From contig CAVYRL010000001.1 of the NCBI GenBank assembly GCA_963771025.1, positions 920,441-984,440 of the forward strand: a stretch of DNA of 64,000 nucleotides, written 5' to 3'. The first letter of the stretch is position 1; the number at the start of each line of letters is the position of its first letter. The notes below the pieces were generated by a model that was not told the DNA's origin, made no database searches, and worked only from the letters and a program-made list of their open reading frames with translations. Position numbers and translations under genes: made by a program. Positions 40,196 through 48,928 of the stretch are shown here, one piece after another. The DNA comes from Miltoncostaea sp963771025 (GTDB taxonomy: Bacteria > Actinomycetota > Thermoleophilia > Miltoncostaeales > Miltoncostaeaceae).

Positions 40196-41281
40196 ATGCG
40201 CGGAATCGTGTTCAACGCACCCGGGGACGTCTCGGTTGAGACCGTCCCAGACCCGACAATCGTCGAGCCCGGCGATGTCATCGTCAGGGTGACCAAGGCC
40301 GGCATCTGCGGATCGGACATGCACATCTACAACCACGGCGACGCCTTCGGTTTCAGCCCGGGCTGCCGTCTCGGCCACGAGTTCGTGGGCGTCATCGAGG
40401 AGGTCGGCGGCGAGGTCGCGAACGTCCGCGCCGGGCAGAAGGTTGCCTCGCCTTTCTGGATCTCGTGCGGCAAGTGCTATTTCTGCCGTCGGGGACTGCA
40501 GACGTCGTGCGTGCACGGCGGCGCCTACGGCTTTCAGCCGTTCTGGCCTGGCGGCGGTGAGGTGCAGGGGGGCCAATCGCAGTACGTGCGCGTGCCGATG
40601 GCCGACGGAACACTCGAGGTCGTGCCCGAGTCGCTTGCCGACGACGCGAAGGACGACCGAGTGCTGCCGATGACAGACGTCTTCACCACCGCCTATCACG
40701 CAGTCACGGGCGCCGACGTCTCGGAGGGCGACACGGTCCTTGTCGTCGGCGACGGTGCGGTCGGCCTGCTCGCCTGCCATGCGGCACGCCTGTTCAATCC
40801 GGCCGCGATCGTGTTGGCGGGGCACCACGACGACCGCCTCGAGGTGGGCCTGCGTCTGGGGGCGACCAACACGGTCAACACCTCGACGAACGGTGCCCTG
40901 GGCGAGGTGATCGGCGACCTGACGGAAGAGCATGGTCCCCAGGCGGTGGTGGACACCATCTCGAGCCCGGCGTCGATGAAGCTCTCGACCGAGACGGTCC
41001 AGGCAGGCGGGACCGTCAGCTGGGTTGGCATGGAGGTCTTCCTCGGCGCGCCCGAGCTGGCCTGGGACCAGTGCTTCATGCGCAACCTCACGATCCGGGG
41101 AGGGGTCGCTCCGGTCAAGCGCTACCTCCCGCAACTGTGGTCCCTCCTCGAGAGCGAATCGATCGACCCCTCGCCGGTTCTGACTCACGATCTCGGCATT
41201 GAGGAAGCCGCGGCGGGTTACGCGACGATGGCCACCAGGCAAGAGGGCACGGTCAAGGTGGCGGTCTCGCCAAACGGGTGA
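40196..41281 (+). CDS. Zinc-dependent medium-chain alcohol dehydrogenase
   Basis: 361-residue MDR dehydrogenase. Catalytic zinc ligands are in GICGSD (Cys) and GHEF (His-Glu). The structural zinc loop has four cysteines (CGKCYFCRRGLQTSC). The Rossmann block is VLVVGDGAVGLLACHAA, followed by a diverged ribose-binding loop (LAGHHDDR) that suits NADP(H) better than NAD(H), though this is inference. The GGAGGAGG ribosome-binding site at ~40186 is strong. Substrate unknown; pairing with a methyltransferase suggests modification of one small molecule. Confidence 0.9.
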   Translation: MRGIVFNAPGDVSVETVPDPTIVEPGDVIVRVTKAGICGSDMHIYNHGDAFGFSPGCRLGHEFVGVIEEVGGEVANVRAGQKVASPFWISCGKCYFCRRGLQTSCVHGGAYGFQPFWPGGGEVQGGQSQYVRVPMADGTLEVVPESLADDAKDDRVLPMTDVFTTAYHAVTGADVSEGDTVLVVGDGAVGLLACHAARLFNPAAIVLAGHHDDRLEVGLRLGATNTVNTSTNGALGEVIGDLTEEHGPQAVVDTISSPASMKLSTETVQAGGTVSWVGMEVFLGAPELAWDQCFMRNLTIRGGVAPVKRYLPQLWSLLESESIDPSPVLTHDLGIEEAAAGYATMATRQEGTVKVAVSPNG

Positions 41282-41302
41282 AGAGAGGCCCAGGGTGGGC
41301 AG

Positions 41303-41329
41303 CCCGGCGGCGCGTGGCGCGCCGCCGGG
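41303..41329. terminator. Bidirectional terminator
   Basis: Perfect 12-bp stem CCCGGCGGCGCG/CGCGCCGCCGGG with loop TGG, between the convergent ends of the dehydrogenase gene (41281) and the LAL regulator gene (41345). Confidence 0.7.
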
Positions 41330-41344
41330 AGGCGGCCTCAACGC

Positions 41345-44173
41345 CTATCCCTCGCCCGGGCTGATCCGCGTCGTGGATTCGCCCGACGGTGGGGCAACCT
41401 GGTCCCCGAGCAAGCGACGCGCGAGCGCTGCGCGCGATTTCACACCGAGCTTCTCGTAGACCCGGGTGAGGTGGTGCTCGACTGTCCTCGGGCTGAGGAA
41501 GAGCGCGGCACCGGCCTCGCGGTTGCTGACACCCTCAGCGACGGCGACCGCGACCCGCAGCTCCTGGGTCGTCAGCTCAGTGGTCGGCGCGCCGCGCCGA
41601 CCCGCGACGCGCTCGCCGGTCGCCCGCAGCTCGGACCGCGCCCTGCGACTCCACGGAGCCGCTCCCAGAGCGTCGAACACGTCGAGCGCTGCGCGAAGGG
41701 GCCCGCGGGCCTCGGCTCGGCGCCGATCGCGCCGTACCCGCTCGCCGAGAGCGAGTAGCGAGCGAGCGCGCTCGAACGCCGCGGGGGTCTTCTCGAGCAG
41801 CTCGACGCTCTTGAGCAAACGGTGTTCCCACGTGGGACCGTCGTCGAAGAGGGCCTGACACCTCTCAGCAGCGGCCTCGGTGACAACCTGCCCGCCCTCC
41901 TTGGCGCGCTGTAGCAGGGTCGCCAGCCGCCGCGCCGCCGCCTCTCGGAACCCCGCGAGGAGCTCCGCCTCGACCGCGTCGGCGAGGTGCGCAAGCGCTC
42001 CGGGATCACGAACACCGCGCGCACCTGCGGCATCAACGCAGCGACCGAGGTGGCCGGCAGCGATGGCGCCGTCGCCGGAGCCGAGGGCGAGCAGGCCCGC
42101 CGGGCCCTCGCAGAGCCCGTCGACCCATCGTTCACCCTCGAGCGATTTCACCAGGCGTCCGAGACGCGTGAGGGTGGCGCAGCAGCCACTCTCGTCTCCC
42201 ATACCCGCGTGATAGCGCGCGAGCACCGCCAGGCAGCGGATCAAGCCGAGCTGGTGGTCCATCTGGTCGGCAAGCTCAGCGCCCTCGGCCGCGGAGGCCA
42301 TGCCACTGCTCCACCGCCCCGTGCGCCAGTCGAGTTCAGAGAGCGCCTCCAGCGCGAGCGGCAGCTCCCCTGGCGCCCGCCGCCGAGACGACGCGGTGAG
42401 GCCGTCGAGGAGCCGCCGCGCGTCGTCCCATTGCTCGCGCCAGATGAGTACCCGCGAGAGGGCGAGCGTCCCCGCGACATCGGTGAGCGGGCCCTCCCGG
42501 CGCGCCCTATCGAGCCAGCGCCTGAGCGCCGGGTCCGCCTCGAGGTGGCGGCCGAGCGCCACCTGCGCAACCGTGGTCGCCTGCTCCATCCGCCCCGAGG
42601 CTCCTGCGGCGTGCGCCAGGGCGTAGGCCGCGCGGGCGGGCACCACGGCTGCGAACACGTCGCCGGCCCACAAGCCTGGCAGCGCCCCCTCGGTGAGCAT
42701 CGCGGCAGCCGAGGAGCGATCAAAGACCTCGAGCCGCGCCGCCTCGTCGATCAGCGTCGCGCGCGCCGCGGCGAGGCGGCCCCCTGCCAGGTCGACCGCT
42801 GCGCGCACGCGATGGAGTCCGGCGCGGACGAGCGGCGAGCAGGGAAGGGTCAGGGCCTGGTCGGCGAGGCTGAGCGCCGTCCCGGTTGCGCCGGCGAGGC
42901 GGGCCGAAGCGGCGGCCTCCAAGAGGCGCCTGCTCCGTTCGGATGGCTGCGTCGAGAGACTCGCGGCACGAGTGAAAGCCCTCGAGGCTGCGGCGTGACC
43001 CCCACGGGACCGCTGAGCGACCGCGACCGCATCGAGAGCATCGGCCGCGGCGGCGTCGAGGCCCACCACTGCCGCCGCACGGTGCCAAGCTCGTGCCTCG
43101 TCCATTGCCTCGGACGGGGCACATTCGGCCAGCACCTCGTGCGCTCGACGCCGCTCAGCGGGTGCCGCGGCGTGGTATGCAGCGGCCCGCACGAGGGGAT
43201 GGAAGAACCGGATGCCGTTCGGACCCGCTCGAATCAGACCCGCACCCTCCGCCGCGTCGAGGTCCGACAACGAAAGGCGCTCGGCGTCGAAAGCCGGGCG
43301 AAGCACCTCGGCGCGGGCATCGCGGCCTGCGGCCGCGACGATGAGGAGGGCCCGACGGGTCGGTTCGGGGAGGACGTCGATCGCCCCCGCAAACAGCTCG
43401 CCGGCCGCCGCCGGCGGGTCTGGAAGGGGCAGCACGCCGCCCAGCTGGCCGCGGTCCAGCTCGGCGGCGCTCCTGCGAAGCACGAGAGGGTTTCCACCGG
43501 TCGCCGCCAGCAGAGCCTCTGCCACCGAGGGCGCCGGATCGACCCGGGTCACATCCTTGATCACCCGAGCACCCGCCGCAGCGTCGAGGCCGCCGAGGGC
43601 AAGGACCGGAAGCCCCGCGCGCTCGAGCGGCACCGGGTCGAGGCGACCGGCGACGATCAGCGCCATCCCCTCGTGCCCGAGCCGCCGGCACACGAACCGG
43701 ATGGCATCGAAGGACGCGGTGTCGAGCCACTGTGCGTCGTCCACGAGCGCAAGCGTCGGTCGTGCCGAGGCGGCCGTGCCCAGGGCCTCGAGCGTGCCCA
43801 CGAAGACCGAGAACCGGTCGAGCGCATCGCTCCGCCTTCCGGCCAGCGCATCCCGGAGCGCGCGAGGAAGGGCGGCCGAAGGCACGGCATCCCGAAAGAG
43901 CTCGTGAAGTCCGGAGAACGGCAGCTCAGCCTCGCTCTCGACTCCACGGGCGCGCATGATCAGCATGCCCTCAGCGATCTCGGCCGCCGCGTCCAGGAGC
44001 GATGATTTCCCGATCCCGGCCTCCCCGACGATCCCGAGGGCGCCGCTACGGCCCGCCCGGGCCGCGTTGATCACTTCCTGGATCCGGGCTATCTCGCGCT
44101 CGCGCCCGCGGACCGCGGTTGCGCCCTCTGCGACGACGCCTCCGGGGCTGACTCCGCCGCTGTGATCCGTCAC
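41345..44173 (-). CDS. LAL-type LuxR regulator (large ATP-binding)
   Basis: 942 residues from GTG 44173. N-terminal AAA/STAND ATPase: Walker A GIVGEAGIGKSSLL (~45), Walker B LALVDDAQWLD (~130), GGNPLVLRR sensor block (~230). A long TPR-like helical region follows. The C-terminal LuxR HTH reads LTTQELRVAVAVAEGVSNRE, then FLSPRTVEHHLTRVYEKLGV. LAL proteins activate nearby catabolic or secondary-metabolite operons, so the convergent methyltransferase-dehydrogenase pair is the likely target. Confidence 0.9.
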   Translation of the reverse strand: MTDHSGGVSPGGVVAEGATAVRGREREIARIQEVINAARAGRSGALGIVGEAGIGKSSLLDAAAEIAEGMLIMRARGVESEAELPFSGLHELFRDAVPSAALPRALRDALAGRRSDALDRFSVFVGTLEALGTAASARPTLALVDDAQWLDTASFDAIRFVCRRLGHEGMALIVAGRLDPVPLERAGLPVLALGGLDAAAGARVIKDVTRVDPAPSVAEALLAATGGNPLVLRRSAAELDRGQLGGVLPLPDPPAAAGELFAGAIDVLPEPTRRALLIVAAAGRDARAEVLRPAFDAERLSLSDLDAAEGAGLIRAGPNGIRFFHPLVRAAAYHAAAPAERRRAHEVLAECAPSEAMDEARAWHRAAAVVGLDAAAADALDAVAVAQRSRGGHAAASRAFTRAASLSTQPSERSRRLLEAAASARLAGATGTALSLADQALTLPCSPLVRAGLHRVRAAVDLAGGRLAAARATLIDEAARLEVFDRSSAAAMLTEGALPGLWAGDVFAAVVPARAAYALAHAAGASGRMEQATTVAQVALGRHLEADPALRRWLDRARREGPLTDVAGTLALSRVLIWREQWDDARRLLDGLTASSRRRAPGELPLALEALSELDWRTGRWSSGMASAAEGAELADQMDHQLGLIRCLAVLARYHAGMGDESGCCATLTRLGRLVKSLEGERWVDGLCEGPAGLLALGSGDGAIAAGHLGRCVDAAGARGVRDPGALAHLADAVEAELLAGFREAAARRLATLLQRAKEGGQVVTEAAAERCQALFDDGPTWEHRLLKSVELLEKTPAAFERARSLLALGERVRRDRRRAEARGPLRAALDVFDALGAAPWSRRARSELRATGERVAGRRGAPTTELTTQELRVAVAVAEGVSNREAGAALFLSPRTVEHHLTRVYEKLGVKSRAALARRLLGDQVAPPSGESTTRISPGEG

Positions 44174-44267
44174 GCCCGCCAACTTCCGCCGTGGCTCGCC
44201 ATGGTGCGTGACGGTCGATGCTAGCTCCGTTTGCGCCGCCCCCCTGGCGGCGTGTGCGAGCCCCGTG

Positions 44268-44378
44268 CCGCTGAGGGGCAACCCTCGTGTGGGTTCGGCG
44301 CCCACCGTCCCCCTGGGGTTTGCTCCTTGGTGACGGCGATCTCGGCTTGCTGCGCACCGGCCGCTCATCCGCTCGGAG
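44268..44378 (+). repeat. tRNA-Leu 3' fragment, copy 4, with extended downstream repeat
   Basis: 44268-44313 matches the tRNA 3' end (CCGCTGAGGGGCAACCC onward) with three mismatches, lacking the anticodon loop. Together with the following ~65 bp it is nearly identical to 38622-38733. It marks the right end of module 3. Confidence 0.88.
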
Positions 44379-44400
44379 GGGGCTGGGAGGGCTGGAGGGT

Positions 44401-44421
44401 CTCGGCCCGGTCCGGGCCGAG
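44401..44421 (-). terminator. Hairpin after membrane-protein gene
   Basis: CTCGGCCCG-GTC-CGGGCCGAG, a 9-bp stem with a 3-nt loop, 94 bp beyond the stop of the leftward gene at 44515 and 23 bp from the repeat end. Confidence 0.45.
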
Positions 44422-44514
44422 CCAGAACGCGATCCCCTCGCCGGAGTCGGGAAGGGACTCGGGGCCGGCGATCGTGGTCGGCGTGGCCGGTGTCGGTCGC
44501 CCTGGGCCCGGGCG

Positions 44515-46161
44515 CTAGCTCGGCTCGCAGCCGCCGTGGCTACCGAGGACCGCGCCGACGAAGGCGCCCAGGCGCACGTCGAACGACAGCCGCACGATTC
44601 CGGGGCTGGTGACCCTCAAGTCGGTCCCCCAGGGCTCGCGAGGCGTGGCGCAGGCGTGTCCGTGCACCACGCTCCAGTAGGGCGTGTAGCGCAACCTCAG
44701 CCGGTAGGTGCCCGGCCGCGTGGCACGAACCGTCACGGTGTCCGAGGTGAGCGAGAGGACCGAGATGCCTCGTGCCGGCGTCGCGATGGGCGTCGGCTTC
44801 GCGAGCGCAAAGATGGTCCAGCCGCCGACCCGGGCCACCTGCGTCAGGCCCGATCGCCCCGACCGCAGCAGCCTGGCCTCGTTGACGGCGCTGTAGTCCA
44901 ACGGGTCGTCGGGCAGGAACACATAGTGGACGCCGATCCGCCGCAGCCAGCTGTCGTAGCTGTGCGCCGTCAGCGGGCCGTAGAGCACCGCGTTGACGGG
45001 GTAGTCGTCCTGGCGGAACCAGCCGCGGGCCAGGGGCACGTCCCGCCGTGCCAGGTAGTAGGCCTCCCAGTTGTCGGCCGTGGCCACGACCTGCACCCGG
45101 TACCCCGGCTCGGGGTGCGACGCCACCCACGAGATGACCGGGTACCAGAAGCTCTCGTTCTGAGCGCGTGACTCGGCCGCGGTATGCCAACCGACCACCG
45201 CCGGGAGGGCCTGCCAGAGGAGCGCCGCCGCGACCAACGCGACCGCCATCCCCCGGGGACGGAAGCCGCGCGCGGCCAGGGGCAGCATCAGCAGCGGCAC
45301 CCCCATCAGCAGCGTCAACCGCACCACGTTGCCGCCCACCGGCGATGACAGCGAGAAGGTCACCGCTCCGAGCGCGGCATAGGCGATGAAGAGCGCCCGC
45401 AGCTGGCGCTGGTCGGGAAGGCCGCGGGTCAGGAGGACGCCCGCGATGCAGAAGACCGCCATCGCCGCCGCGTCCTTGGGGTCGAAGGCGTAGCGCGCGC
45501 CGCCCATCGAGAAGCCGCGGAGAAGAAGGGCCTGAGCGGCGGCGACCACTCCACATCCGCCTGCCAGCACCAGGTTCGACGGCGTGCGCCACCAGCCCGG
45601 GGTGGAGAGCGCGATCGCGGCCAGCGCCAGCAGCAGGAAGGCCAGCGCCAGCGGGTGGGCGAGGCCGGTGACCAGCACACCGGTGAGCGCCAGGTAGCGG
45701 TGACCGGCGTCGAGTGCGAAAACCGTGGCCAGCGCGGCGGCGAAGCCCAGCAGGAAAGGATAGGCCCCGCTCGCCACCGCGAGCGGAACCAGCAGGGCGA
45801 AGGCGAGCGCCGGACCCAGCGCCAACGCGGGCCAGCGATGGCGCAGCAGGGCGGCGAAGCAGCCGGCGGCGGCCGCCGTGGCACCCACGACGACGGTGCT
45901 CGGACGCAGGAGCACCGCCAGGGGATAGAAGAGCAGGCTGTAGTTGACCTGGGCGTAGCGGCCCGAGTACCAGAAGTTGTCCCAGAGCTGCCAGCCGTGG
46001 TCGCGCCAGGCGTGGACCATGTAGAGGTGGGCCGCGGCGTCGCGGCCGGAGGGTCCGAAGAGCAGCAGCGCGAGCGCGAGCGCCGCGGCGACGCCGGCCG
46101 CCCCGAGGGGCGTTGCGCCGGCCTGCGCGGTGCGCCGGACTGCCGGGGGCGGCGAGATCAC
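44515..46161 (-). CDS. Polytopic membrane protein, possible GT-C-type glycosyltransferase
   Basis: About 548 residues if GTG 46161 is the start; GTG 46194 (directly after AGGAGG) is an alternative. There are about ten to eleven membrane helices in the first ~330 residues, then a ~200-residue extracytoplasmic C-terminal domain with beta-strand composition. The first loop reads HLYMVHAWRDHGWQLWDNFW then YSGRYAQVNYSLLFYPLAVLL, a layout seen in actinobacterial integral membrane proteins of GT-C appearance (large first loop with acidic/aromatic residues). No catalytic motif is certain; function remains open. Confidence 0.65.
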   Translation of the reverse strand: MISPPPAVRRTAQAGATPLGAAGVAAALALALLLFGPSGRDAAAHLYMVHAWRDHGWQLWDNFWYSGRYAQVNYSLLFYPLAVLLRPSTVVVGATAAAAGCFAALLRHRWPALALGPALAFALLVPLAVASGAYPFLLGFAAALATVFALDAGHRYLALTGVLVTGLAHPLALAFLLLALAAIALSTPGWWRTPSNLVLAGGCGVVAAAQALLLRGFSMGGARYAFDPKDAAAMAVFCIAGVLLTRGLPDQRQLRALFIAYAALGAVTFSLSSPVGGNVVRLTLLMGVPLLMLPLAARGFRPRGMAVALVAAALLWQALPAVVGWHTAAESRAQNESFWYPVISWVASHPEPGYRVQVVATADNWEAYYLARRDVPLARGWFRQDDYPVNAVLYGPLTAHSYDSWLRRIGVHYVFLPDDPLDYSAVNEARLLRSGRSGLTQVARVGGWTIFALAKPTPIATPARGISVLSLTSDTVTVRATRPGTYRLRLRYTPYWSVVHGHACATPREPWGTDLRVTSPGIVRLSFDVRLGAFVGAVLGSHGGCEPS

Positions 46162-46648
46162 GTCGCGTGCCGCCCGGCCCGGCGTCGCCGCCACCCTCCT
46201 GGCGACGGCCGGCGTGTGATGCGTCCCGCCGTCGACCTCGAAAGGCGGAGGCTCACGGTTCCGTCCTGGCGTCGTGGGGCTCGGCGGCCTGGGTGCGAGC
46301 AGAGTGCCTAGCGACCCTCGCAGGCCACCCTGAGGAGACGCTGAGGAGCGGAAGCCGGAGCCGTCGCCGTCCCTCCCGTCCCCGTCGAGGGGCTGGCGAT
46401 CGGCGCCACCCATCCGGCTCTTCGGAGCACGTGCCGAAGCGGACCCGCAGGGTGGGTGCGCCCCGGGCCGTGAGCGGGATCCGGGCGCCCGCCGAGGCCC
46501 ATAGGCGCACGTCCGGATTGGAGATCTGCGCGGGGCGGGTCCCGGCCCCTCCGAGGGCCGGCCCGGTCGGTCGCGAGTGGCAGCGGGACGATTCGCCGCC
46601 CACTCCGGTGGGTACGGCAGGTGGGTCATCCCGAGAAAGGATCCCCAC
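46162..46648. other. Divergent intergenic region
   Basis: 487 bp between the membrane-protein gene and the ferritin-like gene. The leftward frame remains open across it, so a longer N-terminus of the membrane protein cannot be excluded, but its composition (Pro/Arg/Gly-rich) looks non-coding. AAAGGA at ~46634 is the ribosome-binding site for 46649. Confidence 0.45.
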
Positions 46649-46957
46649 ATGGGCTTCGACCAGTATCACGAGCCGCCGGGCGAGCTCTCCGCCGCGACGA
46701 GGACCCTGGCCCGCATGATCGCCTCGCTCACCGAGGAGGCCGAGGCGATCGGCTGGTATGCGCAGCGGATGGCGGTCGAGGACGACGCCGAGGCGACGGC
46801 GATCATGGCCAACGCGCAGCACGAGGAGTTCAAGCACTTCGCCATGGATCTCGAGTTCCTGTTCCGCAGGATGCCGGCCTGGCGCGTCGTCGCGCAGGGC
46901 ATCCTGTTCCGCGACGGCGACATCGTGGAGCGGGGCGAGGCGGCCGAGGACGCCTGA
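46649..46957 (+). CDS. Encapsulated-ferritin-like protein (EncFtn family), no targeting tail
   Basis: 102-residue two-helix ferritin-like protein. It opens YHEPPGELSAATRTLAR, like the HEPLExLxEET start of EncFtn. It has E-E-x-E-A-x-x-W-Y-x-Q-R in helix 1 (LTEEAEAIGWYAQRM) and HEEFKHFAMDLEFL in helix 2, giving the Glu and Glu-x-x-His ferroxidase ligands. EncFtn proteins form iron-oxidising decamers inside encapsulin nanocompartments. Here the C-terminus ends EAAEDA without the encapsulin cargo peptide, and no encapsulin gene is in the window. ATG 46649 with AAAGGA upstream. Confidence 0.82.
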   Translation: MGFDQYHEPPGELSAATRTLARMIASLTEEAEAIGWYAQRMAVEDDAEATAIMANAQHEEFKHFAMDLEFLFRRMPAWRVVAQGILFRDGDIVERGEAAEDA

Positions 46958-47116
46958 TGTCCCGCGCCCCGGGGGCCGATCGCCCCCGAGCGGACGTCGC
47001 GGGAGACCACCGCGTGATTGGCGCGGCGGAATCGTGGGAAGCCTCCCACCTGCGGACGCTGATCCGCACCCGGCGCACGCGGCGCCGGGCCGGCCGGAGC
47101 GAGCGGGGAGCCAGGC

Positions 47117-48928
47117 ATGTACACCGTGAGCGACTTCGTCATCGACCGTCTGATCGAGTGGGATCTCCACCGGTTCTACGGCTACCCGGGCGACGGAATC
47201 GGCGGCTTCGACGGCGCGTTGGGACGCGCGGAGGCTGCCGGCAAGGACTTTCGCTACATCCGCCCGACGCACGAGGAGATGGCCGCCCTGATGGCGACGG
47301 CGCACGCCAAGTTCACCGGGGAGGTGGGCGTCTGCATGGCGACGTCGGGACCGGGGGCGGTTCACATCATGAACGGGCTCTACGACGCGCACTGCGACAG
47401 CCAGCCGGTGCTCGCGATCGTCGGCCAGCAGGCGCGCGTCGCCATCGGCAGCGAGTTCCAGCAGGAGCTCCACATGGAGCGGCTCTTCGGCGATGTCGCG
47501 GAATACGTCACGACGATCACGACGCCCATGCAGGCCCAGATGGTGATCGACCGCGCCATCCGGATCGCGGCGGCCCATCGCACGCCGACCGTCGTGATCA
47601 TGCCCGCCGATGTCCAGAACCTGCCCATGGAGGCGCCGACCGCCGAGCACTGGGTCTCGCGGACCGGGGTCGGTCACGCCTCGACCCGGATCACCCCGCC
47701 CGAGGACGAGCTCGCACGGGCGGCGCGGATCCTGAACGACGGGGAGAGGGTCGCCATGATCGTCGGCCAGGGGGCGCTCGACGCGACCGACGAGATCCTC
47801 GCCGTCGCCGAGCGCCTCGGAGCGGGGATCGTCACCGCCCTCCTGGGCAAGGGAGCCGTGCCCGGGGATGTCCCCTTTCACACGCAGCAGCTCGGCCTGC
47901 TCGGCTCCAAGCCGAGCTACGACATGATGCGCGACTGCGACACGCTGCTGATGGTCGGCACGAACTTCCCGTATGCCGAGTTCCTGCCCCCCAGCGGCCA
48001 GGCCCGCGGCGTGCAGATCGACCTGCTGCCCCGCCGCCTGAGCCTGCGCTACCCGATGGAGGTCAACCTCTGGGGCGACGCGAGGGCGACGCTCGCCGCG
48101 CTGCTGCCCCATCTCGAGCAGACCGACGACCTCGCTTGGCAGCGGGACATCGCCGAGGCCATGGCGGACTGGGACGAGGTGCTCGAGCGCGAGGCGAGGA
48201 CCCCCGCCGATCCGGTCAACCCGCGGCTCGTCTTCCACGAGCTCAACGCGCGGCTGCCGGACGATTCGATCGTGACCGCCGACGCCGGCACCACGGCCGA
48301 CTGGTACGGACACCACATCCGGCTGGGGCGGGACATGATGGGCAACCTCTCCGGCCGGCTGGCGACGATGCTCGCCGCCATGCCGTACGCGCTCGCCGCC
48401 AAGTTCGCCTTCCCGGAGCGGCCCGTCGTCTGCACCATCGGCGACGGCGCCTTCCAGATGCTCGGCATGAACGGCCTGCTCACGGTGAAGCGCCACTGGG
48501 AGGAGTGGACGAACCGGACGTTCATCGTCCTGATCCTCCACAACCACGACCTCAGCCAGGTCTCGTGGGAGATGCGCGAAGCGGGTGATCCGCGCTTCGA
48601 CACCGCACAGCTGCTGGAGGACATGGACTACGCCGGGTACGCCGAGCTGCTGGGCCTACGCGGCATCCGCGTGGACGATCCGGACCAGGTCGGCCCCGCG
48701 TGGGACGCGGCCTTCGCCGCCGACCGGCCCGTGGTGCTCGACGTCGTCACCGACAAGAACGTGCCGCCGCTGCCGGCCCACATCAGCTTCGACCAGTCGA
48801 AGGGGGTCGTGGAGGCGCTCCTCCACCGCGACCCGGACTCCCTCAAGGTGATCGAGAACAGCGCCCGGGCCGTCGCGTCGCAGCTCTTCGGCAGCCTCCC
48901 CGGAGCCGTGAGGCGCGGCGATGGGTGA
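47117..48928 (+). CDS. ThDP-dependent enzyme, pyruvate oxidase/dehydrogenase (quinone)-like
   Basis: 603 residues of the POX/acetolactate-synthase superfamily. Catalytic Glu in IRPTHEEMAALMA (~55); N-terminal Pyr domain with ATSGPGAVHIMNGLYDAH; middle domain with DCDTLLMVGTNFPY; C-terminal PP domain with the ThDP motif beginning GDGAFQMLGMN and ending HNHDLSQ (~450-480). FAD is used by POX members, but the FAD contacts cannot be verified by eye. It likely decarboxylates pyruvate or another 2-oxo acid. It overlaps the SDR gene by 8 bp. Confidence 0.87.
   Translation: MYTVSDFVIDRLIEWDLHRFYGYPGDGIGGFDGALGRAEAAGKDFRYIRPTHEEMAALMATAHAKFTGEVGVCMATSGPGAVHIMNGLYDAHCDSQPVLAIVGQQARVAIGSEFQQELHMERLFGDVAEYVTTITTPMQAQMVIDRAIRIAAAHRTPTVVIMPADVQNLPMEAPTAEHWVSRTGVGHASTRITPPEDELARAARILNDGERVAMIVGQGALDATDEILAVAERLGAGIVTALLGKGAVPGDVPFHTQQLGLLGSKPSYDMMRDCDTLLMVGTNFPYAEFLPPSGQARGVQIDLLPRRLSLRYPMEVNLWGDARATLAALLPHLEQTDDLAWQRDIAEAMADWDEVLEREARTPADPVNPRLVFHELNARLPDDSIVTADAGTTADWYGHHIRLGRDMMGNLSGRLATMLAAMPYALAAKFAFPERPVVCTIGDGAFQMLGMNGLLTVKRHWEEWTNRTFIVLILHNHDLSQVSWEMREAGDPRFDTAQLLEDMDYAGYAELLGLRGIRVDDPDQVGPAWDAAFAADRPVVLDVVTDKNVPPLPAHISFDQSKGVVEALLHRDPDSLKVIENSARAVASQLFGSLPGAVRRGDG

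Larger units (their letters stand above)
44174..44514. other. Intergenic DNA at the right end of the island
   Basis: 341 bp without a gene, containing tRNA fragment 4 with its extended repeat (44268-44378) and the hairpin at 44401-44421. It forms the boundary between island-like DNA and the next chromosomal gene. Confidence 0.6.

Noticed and set aside
31904..44267. Integrase, transposase or conjugation genes in the island
   Set aside because: Looked for tyrosine-recombinase RHRY patterns, serine-recombinase and DDE motifs in all readable frames; none found, only a weak excisionase-like scrap.
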